64,000 bases of DNA, from contig OZ250159.1 of assembly GCA_965237785.1 (NCBI GenBank), forward strand, positions 3,038,001 through 3,102,000. Direction: 5' to 3'. The DNA comes from UBA6522 sp965237785 (GTDB taxonomy: Bacteria; Pseudomonadota; Gammaproteobacteria; Steroidobacterales; Rariloculaceae). The position numbers and the translations under genes were made by a program. The notes beneath the pieces are model-generated. The model was not told the DNA's origin. It saw only the letters and a program-made list of their open reading frames with translations, and made no database searches. Each line of letters starts with the position of its first letter. Within the stretch, counting starts at the first letter, position 1. This document shows, in pieces, positions 35,525 through 44,512 of the stretch.

Positions 35525-36579
35525 CCACGTCAAGTCCTCCTACTGCCGAAGAGCAGCTCGCATTCCTTCGTTCGTTTCAGCGACTTTTAGCCGAGGGGTT
35601 ATTCACCTCCAGTTACAAGTTCGCGCTGCTCCATGCCATCGCCGACCTCTGTATCGTCAAGAATCCAGAGAGTGGGGGCCGATTGAAGCTATCCACCGCT
35701 GACATAGCAGAACAGTTTATCCGCTTGTACTGGCCCCAAGTCAGACTGTTTGGGACTCGTGACGAAAACGAGATCCTGAGCCAAAACACAGGTCCGCAGG
35801 CGGCGATCGTGCGCAAAGTGGCCGAGCAGCACGCCTGTTACCAAGGTTCCCTGGCCAAACTGGAGAGGAGCGAGGTGGACTGGAACCAAGTAAGGAGCAC
35901 AGTTGAGGTGACGGTCAAAAAGATGCCGCTTTGGAAGTTGCAGACCGTCGGATCCGAACGCCTGGATTTTTTGTACGAGAACATCGATTCAGGTGCGAAT
36001 GTATGGCTCAAACCGGGGGTTGCCCACTGTTTCAAAGTTTTCTATCCGATGGTGGTCGACATGATAGAGGGGGCGTGGTCGCACTTCGTCCAGCGCCGCA
36101 ATCCCCAGCTGCTGGGCGAAGACGCCGATCTAAGGTCGTTCCTCTTCGGGGCTCAACGCGGTTCGTTGAAAAAATACCGTGATCTTCTAAGGGAAGTGCA
36201 GCGGAGCCGCTGTTTCTATTGCAACAAGGACATCAGGAGGTCGGCCGGGGATGTCGACCACTTCATTCCCTGGCGACTATTTGCGTGGGATCTCGGCCAT
36301 AACTTTGTCCTAGCTCACCAAGGGTGTAACTCGAGCAAGTCGGACCTGCTCGCGGCAGAGGAGCACCTGGAACGATGGACAGTGCGCAACCGTACCAGCA
36401 GAGAGGAACTGGAGACACGTTTCGATGAGAGTAACGTTCCATACGACTTGCCGACGTCGTATAAGCTCGCACACTACGCATACAGTCAGGTCTATCGAAA
36501 CGGGGGACAGGTATGGGTGCAAGCGAAAGAACGGCGCTCGCTTTCACCCAACTGGGAGAACATATTGTCCGCCGCATGA
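35521..36579 (+). CDS. HNH endonuclease, partner of DUF429-HIT
   Basis: A 352-residue protein with a helical N-terminal two-thirds and an HNH domain around residues 230-285: SRCFYCNKDIRRSAGDVDHF, then 'HNFVLAHQGCNSSKSDLL'. The paired CxxC and the C-N-x-x-K are a zinc-supported HNH. ATG 35521 overlaps the upstream stop. A nuclease coupled to a nucleotide-hydrolysing fusion protein suggests a defence or toxin function. An IS256 remnant lies just downstream. Confidence 0.85.
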   Translation: MTTSSPPTAEEQLAFLRSFQRLLAEGLFTSSYKFALLHAIADLCIVKNPESGGRLKLSTADIAEQFIRLYWPQVRLFGTRDENEILSQNTGPQAAIVRKVAEQHACYQGSLAKLERSEVDWNQVRSTVEVTVKKMPLWKLQTVGSERLDFLYENIDSGANVWLKPGVAHCFKVFYPMVVDMIEGAWSHFVQRRNPQLLGEDADLRSFLFGAQRGSLKKYRDLLREVQRSRCFYCNKDIRRSAGDVDHFIPWRLFAWDLGHNFVLAHQGCNSSKSDLLAAEEHLERWTVRNRTSREELETRFDESNVPYDLPTSYKLAHYAYSQVYRNGGQVWVQAKERRSLSPNWENILSAA

Positions 36580-36627
36580 GTGCTGCTGCGGGATGAGATT
36601 GCGAATCTCCAACCTTGATCGAGGCAC

Positions 36628-36650
36628 GTTTGTTCCACTGCGGAACAAAC
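36628..36650. repeat. 9-bp hairpin
   Basis: GTTTGTTCC-5-GGAACAAAC, about 50 bases after the HNH stop codon. It could end transcription of the DUF429-HIT/HNH operon, though no T-run follows. Confidence 0.5.
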
Positions 36651-36719
36651 AACCCTGTCTGGAAACAGCGACAGGATGAATAGATTGGCGAAAATTCCGA
36701 TCCTTTGCAGATCGCGTCC

Positions 36720-37463
36720 ACTGCAGAATCGACACGTGACAAGGGGTAGCGAGTAACGGATGAGGTGAACGACACAGGTTTGGACCACACCGTCGGGAAA
36801 CACCGTCGTGATCGCCTCCGGAAAGCCCTTCAGCCCGTCCACGACACCGATCAGCAGGTCCTGGGTGCCGCGGGCCTTGAGCTCGTTCATCACCCGTAGC
36901 CAGAACTTCGCCCCCTCGGTCTGCTCGATCCACAGCCCCAGAACCTCCTTGTCGCCGTCGCAGGTGATCCCGATCGCCAAGTACACCGCCTTGTTGCGCA
37001 CAAGGCCCTCGTCGCGAATCTTCACCCGCAGCGCATCGAAGTACACGATCGCGTACACCGGCTCAAGCGGCCGGTTCTGTCAGGCGGACACTTCCTCTGG
37101 CTCCGCGTCGTTGACAGATGAGACTAGCGCCGCAGACACCCCGATCCCGTACAGCTACTCGACATGTGCCTGAATGTCACGCGTGCTCAGACCCCGCGCG
37201 TACATCGCGATGATCTTCTCGTCACAACCAGGGAATTGCCACTGGTAATTGCCGATCAGCACCGGGTCGAATCGGCCCTGGCGGTCCCGGGGGATGTCCA
37301 GCACGGTCCTCTCGCTGCCGGTGTCGACCGTCTTGCGAGACGTGAAGTTGCGGTGGTTGCCGGCTTGGCGCTCGGGTGGATCGGCCAGATGGATATCCAT
37401 CTCAGCGCCCAGCATGTCGCGAGAGATCCCATCGTCGTGTTTCTTCGCCATACCTATCTCCAA
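36720..37463 (-). pseudogene. IS256-family transposase remnant
   Basis: Two pieces on the minus strand: an N-terminal part (37451 to ~37155: MAKKHDDGISRDMLGAEM ... 'MYARGLSTRDIQAHVE') and a central part (37058 to ~36735: YAIVYFDALRVKIRDEGLV ... 'GLKGFPEAITTVFPDG'). Stops and small deletions separate them and the C-terminus is gone. The central part is closely related to the fragment at 52921-53694. Confidence 0.8.
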
Positions 37464-37604
37464 TCGAATAGTTCATGGTATGGCTCGCACACACAAAAAT
37501 CCTTACAGGCTCGATGGACCCGACTAAGGTATTTCAGAGACAAATATTGAACGCGGACTAACGGTTCGAAAACCACCTACCCGGACGCCACATAGCCCAC
37601 GCCT

Positions 37605-38216
37605 TTATTCCATTCCCTTCGTTGTGTCCTCGCACATACGTTGGTGCGATCTAACAAGATTCGCCGCCCTTTGAACTATATCCGCACGTACAAGGCGCAT
37701 GTTGGAGAGCCGAAGAAAAAGGTGCTCTACCGGAAGTGAATCCGGTGAAAAAAACTCCGTCTGCTTCGACGTGTAAGGTGTAAGCCTAAATTCAGTACAA
37801 ATCAACTTAACCCCCTCTGCATCCAGAAAACTCCTTATCTTCTCTGCCAACGCTCTATCGCTACCCCTGTATAGAGAAATGTGTGGATTAAACCCATATT
37901 TACTTTTCGGATAATCCGGCTTCCACCATATTCTCCGCAGCCGTTCACTGGAGATCCTAATGTAAACAACAAATTCACTAGGATTCGAAAACATCCCTAT
38001 GCCGTGAATGAGGATCGGTTCACAATCAAGTAATCTCTGAAATCTCCTAACAACACTTTCTTTAATTGCATTTTTGTACGGACCACGTACCGTAACGTGT
38101 ATACTAGCGTTCAGATCTCCACCCGTAAATTCGCGTCGCAATCGAAGCAACAAGCCGTTAATTGCCGGATCCAAGAATTCTAGGAACAAAAACTTCTGAG
38201 AACTTCTTGAGTCCAC
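37605..38216 (-). CDS. 2H phosphoesterase superfamily protein
   Basis: A 203-residue protein with both H-x-(T/S)-x motifs of the 2H fold: SIHVTVRGPYK and NPHISLYRGS, about 75 residues apart. 2H enzymes open cyclic phosphates or cleave 2'-5' linkages. It starts two bases after the nucleotidyltransferase stop, so they form an operon. Base composition is visibly more AT-rich than in most neighbours, as in the next two upstream genes, indicating common foreign origin. Confidence 0.8.
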   Translation of the reverse strand: MDSRSSQKFLFLEFLDPAINGLLLRLRREFTGGDLNASIHVTVRGPYKNAIKESVVRRFQRLLDCEPILIHGIGMFSNPSEFVVYIRISSERLRRIWWKPDYPKSKYGFNPHISLYRGSDRALAEKIRSFLDAEGVKLICTEFRLTPYTSKQTEFFSPDSLPVEHLFLRLSNMRLVRADIVQRAANLVRSHQRMCEDTTKGME

Positions 38217-38218
38217 CG

Positions 38219-39208
38219 CTACAATACCAAGTACTTTCTCATATTCGGATCGAGAGCTGAATGAGTTACAGCCGCATGCATAAAGTCGGAGAATCTACCA
38301 GCAAGTACTCTAGATTCTTTATCCAACTCGTCAAGTCTCTCCTCTAGCTCCGCTCTTTCCATTTCCTTCCAACGCAAAAAAACCTCATAGTCATCAAGAA
38401 ACTGAACATACCTCGGCAGCAAAGATTCATCGTTCAGCCTATCTAGTCCGAAAGCGAATCTCTCATGAGGAGACAACGCCACCAGTCTATACACAGCGTC
38501 GCCACTATCCATCTTACGTGCTACGACAGGAAGAATTGTCCCAAACACAGTTAACATGCGACTGAACTTTAGATTAATGTTCTTCTTCCTCCATGGCCTG
38601 CCTTGAATGTCTCGACTTAATTCGTAATTTAGGCAAAGCGTTCTCCAATATCTCAACAAATCATTGAGTAAGAACAAAGGGCGAAAAGATCGCTTTCCTC
38701 GTCTATCCCTAAAGTAATGCTCGATAACGCGCCTCAGAGAGTCCGCATAAGCCTGCTCTCCACAAACACACCTACTCTCTAGAAGTAGTAGCATTCGAGC
38801 CGTAAATAAATTTTCGCTATCATCATGCGGCGCCCCTAAGGCACCTAGCATCGCCTCTTGAGAATAAACCTTTAGATACTTTCCATCGTTGCTAAATGGT
38901 CCGTATCGAAGCTTTTCGTTAATCTCAATCGCGTGGGCCAGTAAGCGAACCTCTGTCAGTCGCTTTAGTTTTTTTTCTGCATTCGTAGTTACTACAAACA
39001 GATCTAGATCCGACTTAACTCCAATATCCCCACGACCAAGTGATCCACCGCAGAATACAAACGCCTTGTAGTTTCTAAACTGACTTGCACAACGCGCAAA
39101 TTCTGTTCGAATATCGATTAAGCGCTCCTTTGCGTTCTGGGCTCGCGTTTGCAATCCAGTATGATCCTTCAGACACTCTCGAAAAGTTGAACTATTGGTC
39201 ATATTCAC
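38219..39208 (-). CDS. Nucleotidyltransferase (Pol-beta fold)
   Basis: A 329-residue protein with the nucleotidyltransferase motif FVFCGGSLGRGDIGVKSDLD followed by LFVV (GGS plus D-x-D), and a long helical C-terminal region ending in a charged coiled segment (KEMERAELEERLDELDKE). It is like GlnD/DUF294-type enzymes rather than CD-NTases. It lies between an IS630 copy and the 2H phosphoesterase gene. Without the IS it would directly follow the membrane-protein gene. Product and substrate are unknown. Confidence 0.8.
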   Translation of the reverse strand: MNMTNSSTFRECLKDHTGLQTRAQNAKERLIDIRTEFARCASQFRNYKAFVFCGGSLGRGDIGVKSDLDLFVVTTNAEKKLKRLTEVRLLAHAIEINEKLRYGPFSNDGKYLKVYSQEAMLGALGAPHDDSENLFTARMLLLLESRCVCGEQAYADSLRRVIEHYFRDRRGKRSFRPLFLLNDLLRYWRTLCLNYELSRDIQGRPWRKKNINLKFSRMLTVFGTILPVVARKMDSGDAVYRLVALSPHERFAFGLDRLNDESLLPRYVQFLDDYEVFLRWKEMERAELEERLDELDKESRVLAGRFSDFMHAAVTHSALDPNMRKYLVL

Positions 39209-39262
39209 GTGTACCTAGCAAAGAATCTATCGCAACCTATAATTTCCATTGCTAGTGTCATG

Positions 39263-39967
39263 TCACGTCTGAAATGTCGGGTATAGACGCTCCAGTTTAA
39301 TGCGGGCGTCTTGCGCTGTGAACTGCCAGTTGACGGTTGCTTCCAACCGATCGCGGTGTGCTTGCCAGGCGGATACCTCCTCCCGCAACGCTTCGATGTT
39401 GTCAATGCGCCGACGCAGGCATTGGCCGATCATCACGTTGAGTTCGATTTCCGCGACGTTGAGCCAACTGCCGTGCTTCGGCGTATAAACGAACTCGAAG
39501 CGGTCCCGAAGTGCTTTGGCTCGATCGGGAGGAAAAGCGTCGTAGAGCGCACCCGGGGAGTGGGTATTCAGATTGTCCATGACCAACGTGATCCGCTCAG
39601 CGTCCACGTAGCGCTCGGCGATCTCTTGAATGAACCGCGCCCAATCGATCTTGGTCTTTCGCTCGGTCACCTTGGTCAATCGTTTGCCAGCCAAAGGCTC
39701 GGTGGCCATGAACACGTTGCACACGCCGCAGCGCTCATATTCGTAGTCATGGCGTTCAAGGCGTCCGGGCCGCGGCGCCAGGGGCGTGCGCGTCTCGCGG
39801 ATGAGTTGGCGCGGCGTCTCATCCATGCACACCACCGGCTGGGTGACATCGTATGGGCGTCGATAGACGTCGAGCACCCGTTCCATCGCCGCGACAAACT
39901 CGCCGTTGCCCGCGGGGGGAATCACCCAACCGATTTTCCGCCAAGGCTTGAGTTCGTTTTTTTTAGC
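39263..39967 (-). CDS. IS630 transposase, C-terminal DDE frame (copy 2)
   Basis: Same protein as in copy 1: VVCMDETPRQL, LVMDNLNTHSPG, GSWLNVAEIELNVM. Entered by the -1 slip on the eight-base A/T run. Confidence 0.85.
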   Translation of the reverse strand, partial: AKKNELKPWRKIGWVIPPAGNGEFVAAMERVLDVYRRPYDVTQPVVCMDETPRQLIRETRTPLAPRPGRLERHDYEYERCGVCNVFMATEPLAGKRLTKVTERKTKIDWARFIQEIAERYVDAERITLVMDNLNTHSPGALYDAFPPDRAKALRDRFEFVYTPKHGSWLNVAEIELNVMIGQCLRRRIDNIEALREEVSAWQAHRDRLEATVNWQFTAQDARIKLERLYPTFQT

Positions 39968-40398
39968 ACCCGGCGGACCGTCTCGTGGGAGATGCTGTCG
40001 ATGTATTGAAGCTCCACAGCGCGGTCGGCGAGCAACCGCAGCGACCACTGAGAATAGCCTTTCGGCGGCTCGCTGCAACTCAGCGCAATCAGGCGCGCCT
40101 CGAGCTCTCCGTCCGCCTTGCGTCGGTAGCGTCGCCGGCTCGGCCGACCGCTCAATAGGGTCTCCAGCCCCTCTTCGACGAACCGCTTCTTGACCCGATC
40201 CAGCGTGCGCATACTGACCTTGAGCACCTCAGCCACATCTTCACCGCGCACGCGGCGTTGACTCAACTCGCCCTCGTCACAGTTCAGCAAGATCAACGCG
40301 TTAATCACCTTGCGAGACCGGTGCGAACCCTTACGTGCGATGGCTGCAAGGGCGGCTCGTTCGTCCGCCTGTAGCGTGACTTTGTATCTCTCAACCAT
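39922..40398 (-). CDS. IS630 transposase, N-terminal frame (copy 2)
   Basis: Same protein as in copy 1, starting MVERYKVTLQADE, with the HTH segment and the slip site near its end. Confidence 0.85.
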   Translation of the reverse strand: MVERYKVTLQADERAALAAIARKGSHRSRKVINALILLNCDEGELSQRRVRGEDVAEVLKVSMRTLDRVKKRFVEEGLETLLSGRPSRRRYRRKADGELEARLIALSCSEPPKGYSQWSLRLLADRAVELQYIDSISHETVRRVLKKTNSSLGGKSVG

Positions 40399-40478
40399 TA
40401 GCCTCTCCGTCTGAAAATAGACGGAGAGGTAACTTAGCACATCATGATTGTTTACGGCATATTATGTGTGACAGGACA

Positions 40479-40979
40479 CTAGGCTAATCCAAAAATTGCT
40501 AGCAATGCTGAAAATAGCCCGATACTCCCGATTATCCCGAATACGAGCCCTAAACAGTCGCTGTAGCTGAATTGACCGCTCAAAATTCTTTTGCAAAGGC
40601 TTTCTTGCATTATGTGATCGTCTCGCTCGAACAATTTTAGGGGATGTGGTGCTGCATCTACGTCCTCAAGTTCATATTGATTGTCCAAAAATTTTATCGC
40701 GCGTTCCGCATTCTGGACAAGTGTTCTAGTTCTCTTGTCAAGTCTCCAAAATATAAATGAAAAAAACGCAACAAACAGACCAATAGTGATCAATATCGAA
40801 GCGTTCTCTGAGGACCTAGACGTCAATAGCCCGGCACCCATAAGAGCGGTGGATATGGTGATGTAGAATTGAAATGCTCGTAGACGGTGATCGGCATGGA
40901 TCTGAAAATGTTTCCACGAATTGCTCCGAAAAGTCCTCTCGAGGTAGTCAGTGTCCGTCGATTTGTTCACAGTGCGCAA
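40479..40979 (-). CDS. Membrane protein with three predicted TM helices, first gene of NTase/2H operon
   Basis: About 166 residues. Membrane helices at about 37-56 (FQFYITISTALMGAGLL), 61-82 (ILITIGLFVAFFSFIFWRL) and 144-166 (GLVFGIIGSIGLFSALLAI), with a ~60-residue charged cytoplasmic segment between the second and third. The layout recalls small SLATT/RipA-like membrane effectors, but the family is not certain. Start is TTG 40979 or GTG 40970; no in-frame ATG exists. The native TAG was split by IS630 and regenerated, so the protein is unchanged. It probably belongs with the nucleotidyltransferase and 2H genes. Confidence 0.65.
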   Translation of the reverse strand: MRTVNKSTDTDYLERTFRSNSWKHFQIHADHRLRAFQFYITISTALMGAGLLTSRSSENASILITIGLFVAFFSFIFWRLDKRTRTLVQNAERAIKFLDNQYELEDVDAAPHPLKLFERDDHIMQESLCKRILSGQFSYSDCLGLVFGIIGSIGLFSALLAIFGLA

Positions 40980-41205
40980 CTCATTGTAAGTAAAATTATT
41001 CCCTCAATTGGAGAGGGCAAGTGAATCTCTTCGCTTCGCGCGTCAGAAGTTTGAGTCGCCTGCCTTTTGGGGCTACAGATTCGATTCCGGACGGGAATAA
41101 TAGCTTTCCGGGAAGTCTCTTCAACACAGAGCATTTGACTCGCTCATCAACTTCTCAACATTTGGCCGCCGCTTCCTACTCGGCACTACCTCACACGACC
41201 AATAT

Positions 41206-42931
41206 AGCTAGTTCTTGTCCGTAAAGTCCTAATGGGTTGATTTAACTGGACAAACAGGCGTTTTAAGGTAGTGGAAAACCGGCGTTTCGGCTATTCTTGT
41301 CTTGGATCTGAAGCAAAACGCGAAAAACCGAGAACGCCGGAGGCACAATGCGCGCGAAACGCACCGCACAAACAAGTTTATTCGATCCGCCCGCCATTGA
41401 CCATCCGCTCGCGGACGGCTTGGAGCGGGCGTCGGTCTGGTTGGACGAGCACCCGGAGTTGCTCGACGAGATCGCCGCCGATCTGGGCGCCGATACGGGA
41501 GCGGCGCGCGGTCGCCACGGGCTGACCTGCGAGACGATTCTGCGTTGCGCGGTACTCAAGCATCTGCGCCAGGAGACCTGCCGGGGATTGGAGTTCGCGT
41601 TGCGGGACTCGCGTTCGGCGCAACGCTTTGCGCGCGTGGACGCGGCCCGGCTGCCGAAGAAGTCGGCGCTGCAGGCGGCGCTGGGCGCGGTGCGCGCGAC
41701 GACCTGGGAGCGCATCAATCGGCACTTGCTTGGCGTGGCGAGCGCGGCGGGGATCGAAACCGGAAACCGGCTACGTGTCGACAGCACGGTGACCCATACG
41801 CATATCCTGGAACCTGCCGACAGCCGCCTGCTGTACGACGGGATACGCGTGCTGAGCCGGTTGCTCGGCACGGCGCGCAAGCGCTTGGGGCCGCAAGTCG
41901 TGGTGTTTCACGATCACCGTCGGGCAGCCAAGCGGCGCACGTTGGAGATCGGGTCGCGACGGGGCGCACGGCGCGCGAAGACCTACCGCAAGTTGTTGCG
42001 ATTGGCGCAGCGCACGCTGGGCTACGCCGAGGGGGCGTTGCCGGCGGTGGCGTCCGCGGCGCCGCCGTGGGCCGCATCATGGACACAAAACGTCCGCGAA
42101 ACCAGGGACTTGCTGCTGCGTGTCGTGGACCAGACACAACGCCGCGTGTTCGACGGCGAGACGGTGCCGGCGACGGAGAAGGTGCTGAGCCTGTTCGAGC
42201 CGCACACGGACATCATCGTCAAGGGCGGCCGCGGCACGCACTTCGGCCACAAGGTCAACTTCGCCACCGGACGCAGCGGACTGGTGCTCGACACGGTGGT
42301 GGAGAAGGGCAATCCGGCCGACAGCGCGCGCTGCCTGCCGATGCTCGAGCGGCATATCGAACACTATGGCACGGCGCCGACGCACGCGGCCTTCGACGGC
42401 GGCTACGCCTCGCGCGAGAACCTCAAGCAGGCCAAGGCGCTCGGCGTGACGCATGCGATGTTCCACAAGAAACGCGGCATGAAAGAGACCGACATGTCCC
42501 CCTCGCCGTGGGTGTACCGGCAACTCAAGCGCTTTCGCGCCGGTATCGAGGCGGGCATCTCCTACCTGAAACGCTGCTTCGGCCTCGGCCTGTGTCGCTG
42601 GCGCGGCTGGCCGCGCTTCCAGGCCTACGTGCACTCGGCCGTGTTCGCCCACAACCTGATGCGCCTCGTGCGACCGCCCCCGCGGCCAGCCTGACACCTT
42701 CCGCCAGTCATCGCCGTGTACCGGTTCAAGCAGACCGGCGAGCGACCGTGCCCGACGCCTGAAAATCGACGCATTGAGCGGCCAACCGCACGGCCCCGGT
42801 GACGCTCGACGGGCGCGAGCCCGTGCGCAATCCACCTTTTTTGCCAACCAACCGGATTTGTGGCAAAGTGCGAGGTCGCTTCCAACTCAACCTCCGCCTC
42901 GAAACCCGCCCTTTACGGACAAGAACTAGCT
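41206..42931 (+). mobile_element. ISNCY-type insertion sequence
   Basis: About 1.73 kb bounded by perfect 21-base inverted repeats: AGCTAGTTCTTGTCCGTAAA(G) at 41206 and its reverse complement ending at 42931. It contains one transposase gene. Both ends are intact, so the element may be active. Confidence 0.85.
41348..42694 (+). CDS. ISNCY-family transposase
   Basis: A 448-residue transposase: LTCETILRCAVLKHLRQET near the N-terminus, 'RLRVDSTVTHTHI' (first Asp), 'AFDGGYASRENLKQAK' (second Asp) and FRAGIEAGISYLKRCFGL (Glu). Full length with no frameshift. Confidence 0.88.
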   Translation: MRAKRTAQTSLFDPPAIDHPLADGLERASVWLDEHPELLDEIAADLGADTGAARGRHGLTCETILRCAVLKHLRQETCRGLEFALRDSRSAQRFARVDAARLPKKSALQAALGAVRATTWERINRHLLGVASAAGIETGNRLRVDSTVTHTHILEPADSRLLYDGIRVLSRLLGTARKRLGPQVVVFHDHRRAAKRRTLEIGSRRGARRAKTYRKLLRLAQRTLGYAEGALPAVASAAPPWAASWTQNVRETRDLLLRVVDQTQRRVFDGETVPATEKVLSLFEPHTDIIVKGGRGTHFGHKVNFATGRSGLVLDTVVEKGNPADSARCLPMLERHIEHYGTAPTHAAFDGGYASRENLKQAKALGVTHAMFHKKRGMKETDMSPSPWVYRQLKRFRAGIEAGISYLKRCFGLGLCRWRGWPRFQAYVHSAVFAHNLMRLVRPPPRPA

Positions 42932-43445
42932 AGACACCACCATATACGTACCATAAACATGGCCCACATATCTAATGACCAGCGAATGATAAGCTGGCAA
43001 ATTCGTAAACCACAGCCCCAGAAATCCCACTGCCTGCACCGTCACCAGAATAGTCTGGCAAACCGCCCCGAACGATAGCAACTGCTTCACCTCCAGGAAT
43101 TTCGCAAACTGCTAATGACTGCCATGAAACGTCACCACCGGCAGCGTCGGAGGCTGCTGCCGTTCTGCCTCAACCGGCAGATCGATAGTGGACTGTTTAA
43201 TCGTGTGCGACTGTAACAGCTTGGCGCCCCGGGCCCTACTTTGGTGTTGGCGATTCAGTGCCTGCAATAGGGCATCCGCGCTGAGGCTCGACTAAGATCC
43301 CGGTGCCTCGTGCCGTTGCTCGTCCGCCGGGCGATGTTACTGCCAGACTTGTAGCTGCCCCGACCCGTATCGCGCATAGTCATCGGTAATGGTTACCTAT
43401 TCGCCCGGGCTAAAGGCATCCTCGGTCTTGCCGATTTCCGCGAAT
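42932..43445. other. Decayed region with remnant of the helicase-linked small gene
   Basis: On the minus strand, 43112 to ~43200 encodes VEAERQQPPTLPVVTFHGSH and a stop, homologous to the C-terminus of the 73-residue protein at 53805-54026. It lies downstream of the helicase fragment just as the intact small gene lies after the intact helicase. The rest (42932-43110, 43200-43445) has only short stop-ridden frames. Confidence 0.5.
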
Positions 43446-44225
43446 TCAAGGCTCGTCCACCTCGATCGCAATCAACAAATGCTTCGCCCGCGACCTGGCC
43501 ACGTAACGATTCACGCTCTCCCTAGCATCGTCCCTGACCGGTGTCTCGATGGTCACAATGGCATCGGCCTCCAGGCCTTTGAATCGATGCCACGAAGCGA
43601 TCAGGACACCCTCATTCCGGCCCCACTCTTCAAAGCACCTCGTAGCCGCGATGGCTCCAAAGTGATCCGGCCAATCCTCGGCGCTGAATCCAGGCGCAAG
43701 CACGGCAACCTGAGACATCTCGAGCCCTCCCAAGTTAGGCATGCAGAGTCCCCTGACCCGCCTGCCCGCCTCCCTGAATGCATCGGCAAACGTGCGCACC
43801 TGCACGATCTCCGGTTCGTCTCCCGTCGGCGCACCGTCCCGGTACTTGTTCTCGTGGCCAACCAGCGACGCGCAGTGTTCAGCGATTCGAACTGTGTTCC
43901 TGCAATTTTCAATCAGCGGATAGGGTTGGCCGAGCTCCGTGGGCAGGCAAGGATGCTCGACGTACAGGTTCTGGTTCGGGTCATAGATGACGTAGTAGCA
44001 GGCCTTGTTGTCGGGGTCCCGGAAAACCGAATCCAGGCTCGTCCACCAAAGATCGTGGAAATCCTGTCCCTCGTCGACCACAACGGCGTCGAACTTGTGC
44101 TCCGAACCCAGCCGGTCGCAGGCCCGCATAAGGGCCTCTGAGGCCACTTCGGTCCAGAACTCCTTCGTGTCCGTACTGCCTATCTCCCACAAGGGGACAC
44201 CGGCTTCCTTGCAAAGCTCATCGGT
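43446..44225 (-). pseudogene. NERD-helicase paralogue, C-terminal half only
   Basis: About 260 codons from DELCKEAGVPLWE to the stop, nearly identical to the second half of the 553-residue helicase at 54023-55684, including VVVDEGQDFHDLW and 'SWHRFKGLEADAIV'. The NERD nuclease domain and Walker A are missing, so no helicase activity is possible. The break is near 44225, where unrelated sequence begins. Confidence 0.8.
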
Positions 44226-44512
44226 GCGCTCCGCTCCCGCAAGCCGAATTCCCGTCCGCCAAGTCGCGCTTGACACCCCATCTAGTCAACTCGACAATGC
44301 GGCCAATGTGATTGGACCGAGAGTTTCGTGGCCGATTGGGCACTCAAGAACAACAATATGCGCTTACGCACTATGGTCGACGATAGGGGCCGGCGTTCCG
44401 CAGCTCCCAACCACAGGGGCGCCGACGTACAGCCTACATGCACGATATTTGAACTTGGTCTGAACATCGATCCATCATCCACCGGGCGTGTGCCGTACTG
44501 CTCCTGTCGATC
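44226..44512. other. Gap before the SNF2 operon
   Basis: About 290 bases between the truncated helicase and the next operon. No recognised coding sequence; the promoter of the SNF2 operon should be here, but no convincing -35/-10 pair was found. Confidence 0.35.

Larger units (their letters stand above)
39255..40479 (-). mobile_element. IS630-family element, copy 2 (inverted)
   Basis: 1225 bp, the same sequence as 32070-33294 in reverse orientation as far as can be compared by eye, with TA at 39253-39254 and 40480-40481. Identity of the two copies means recent movement. It sits in the stop codon of the membrane-protein gene; the inserted end restores a TAG. Confidence 0.92.

Noticed and set aside
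42077..42847. Minus-strand frame inside the ISNCY element
   Set aside because: Shadow of the transposase; no similarity of its own.
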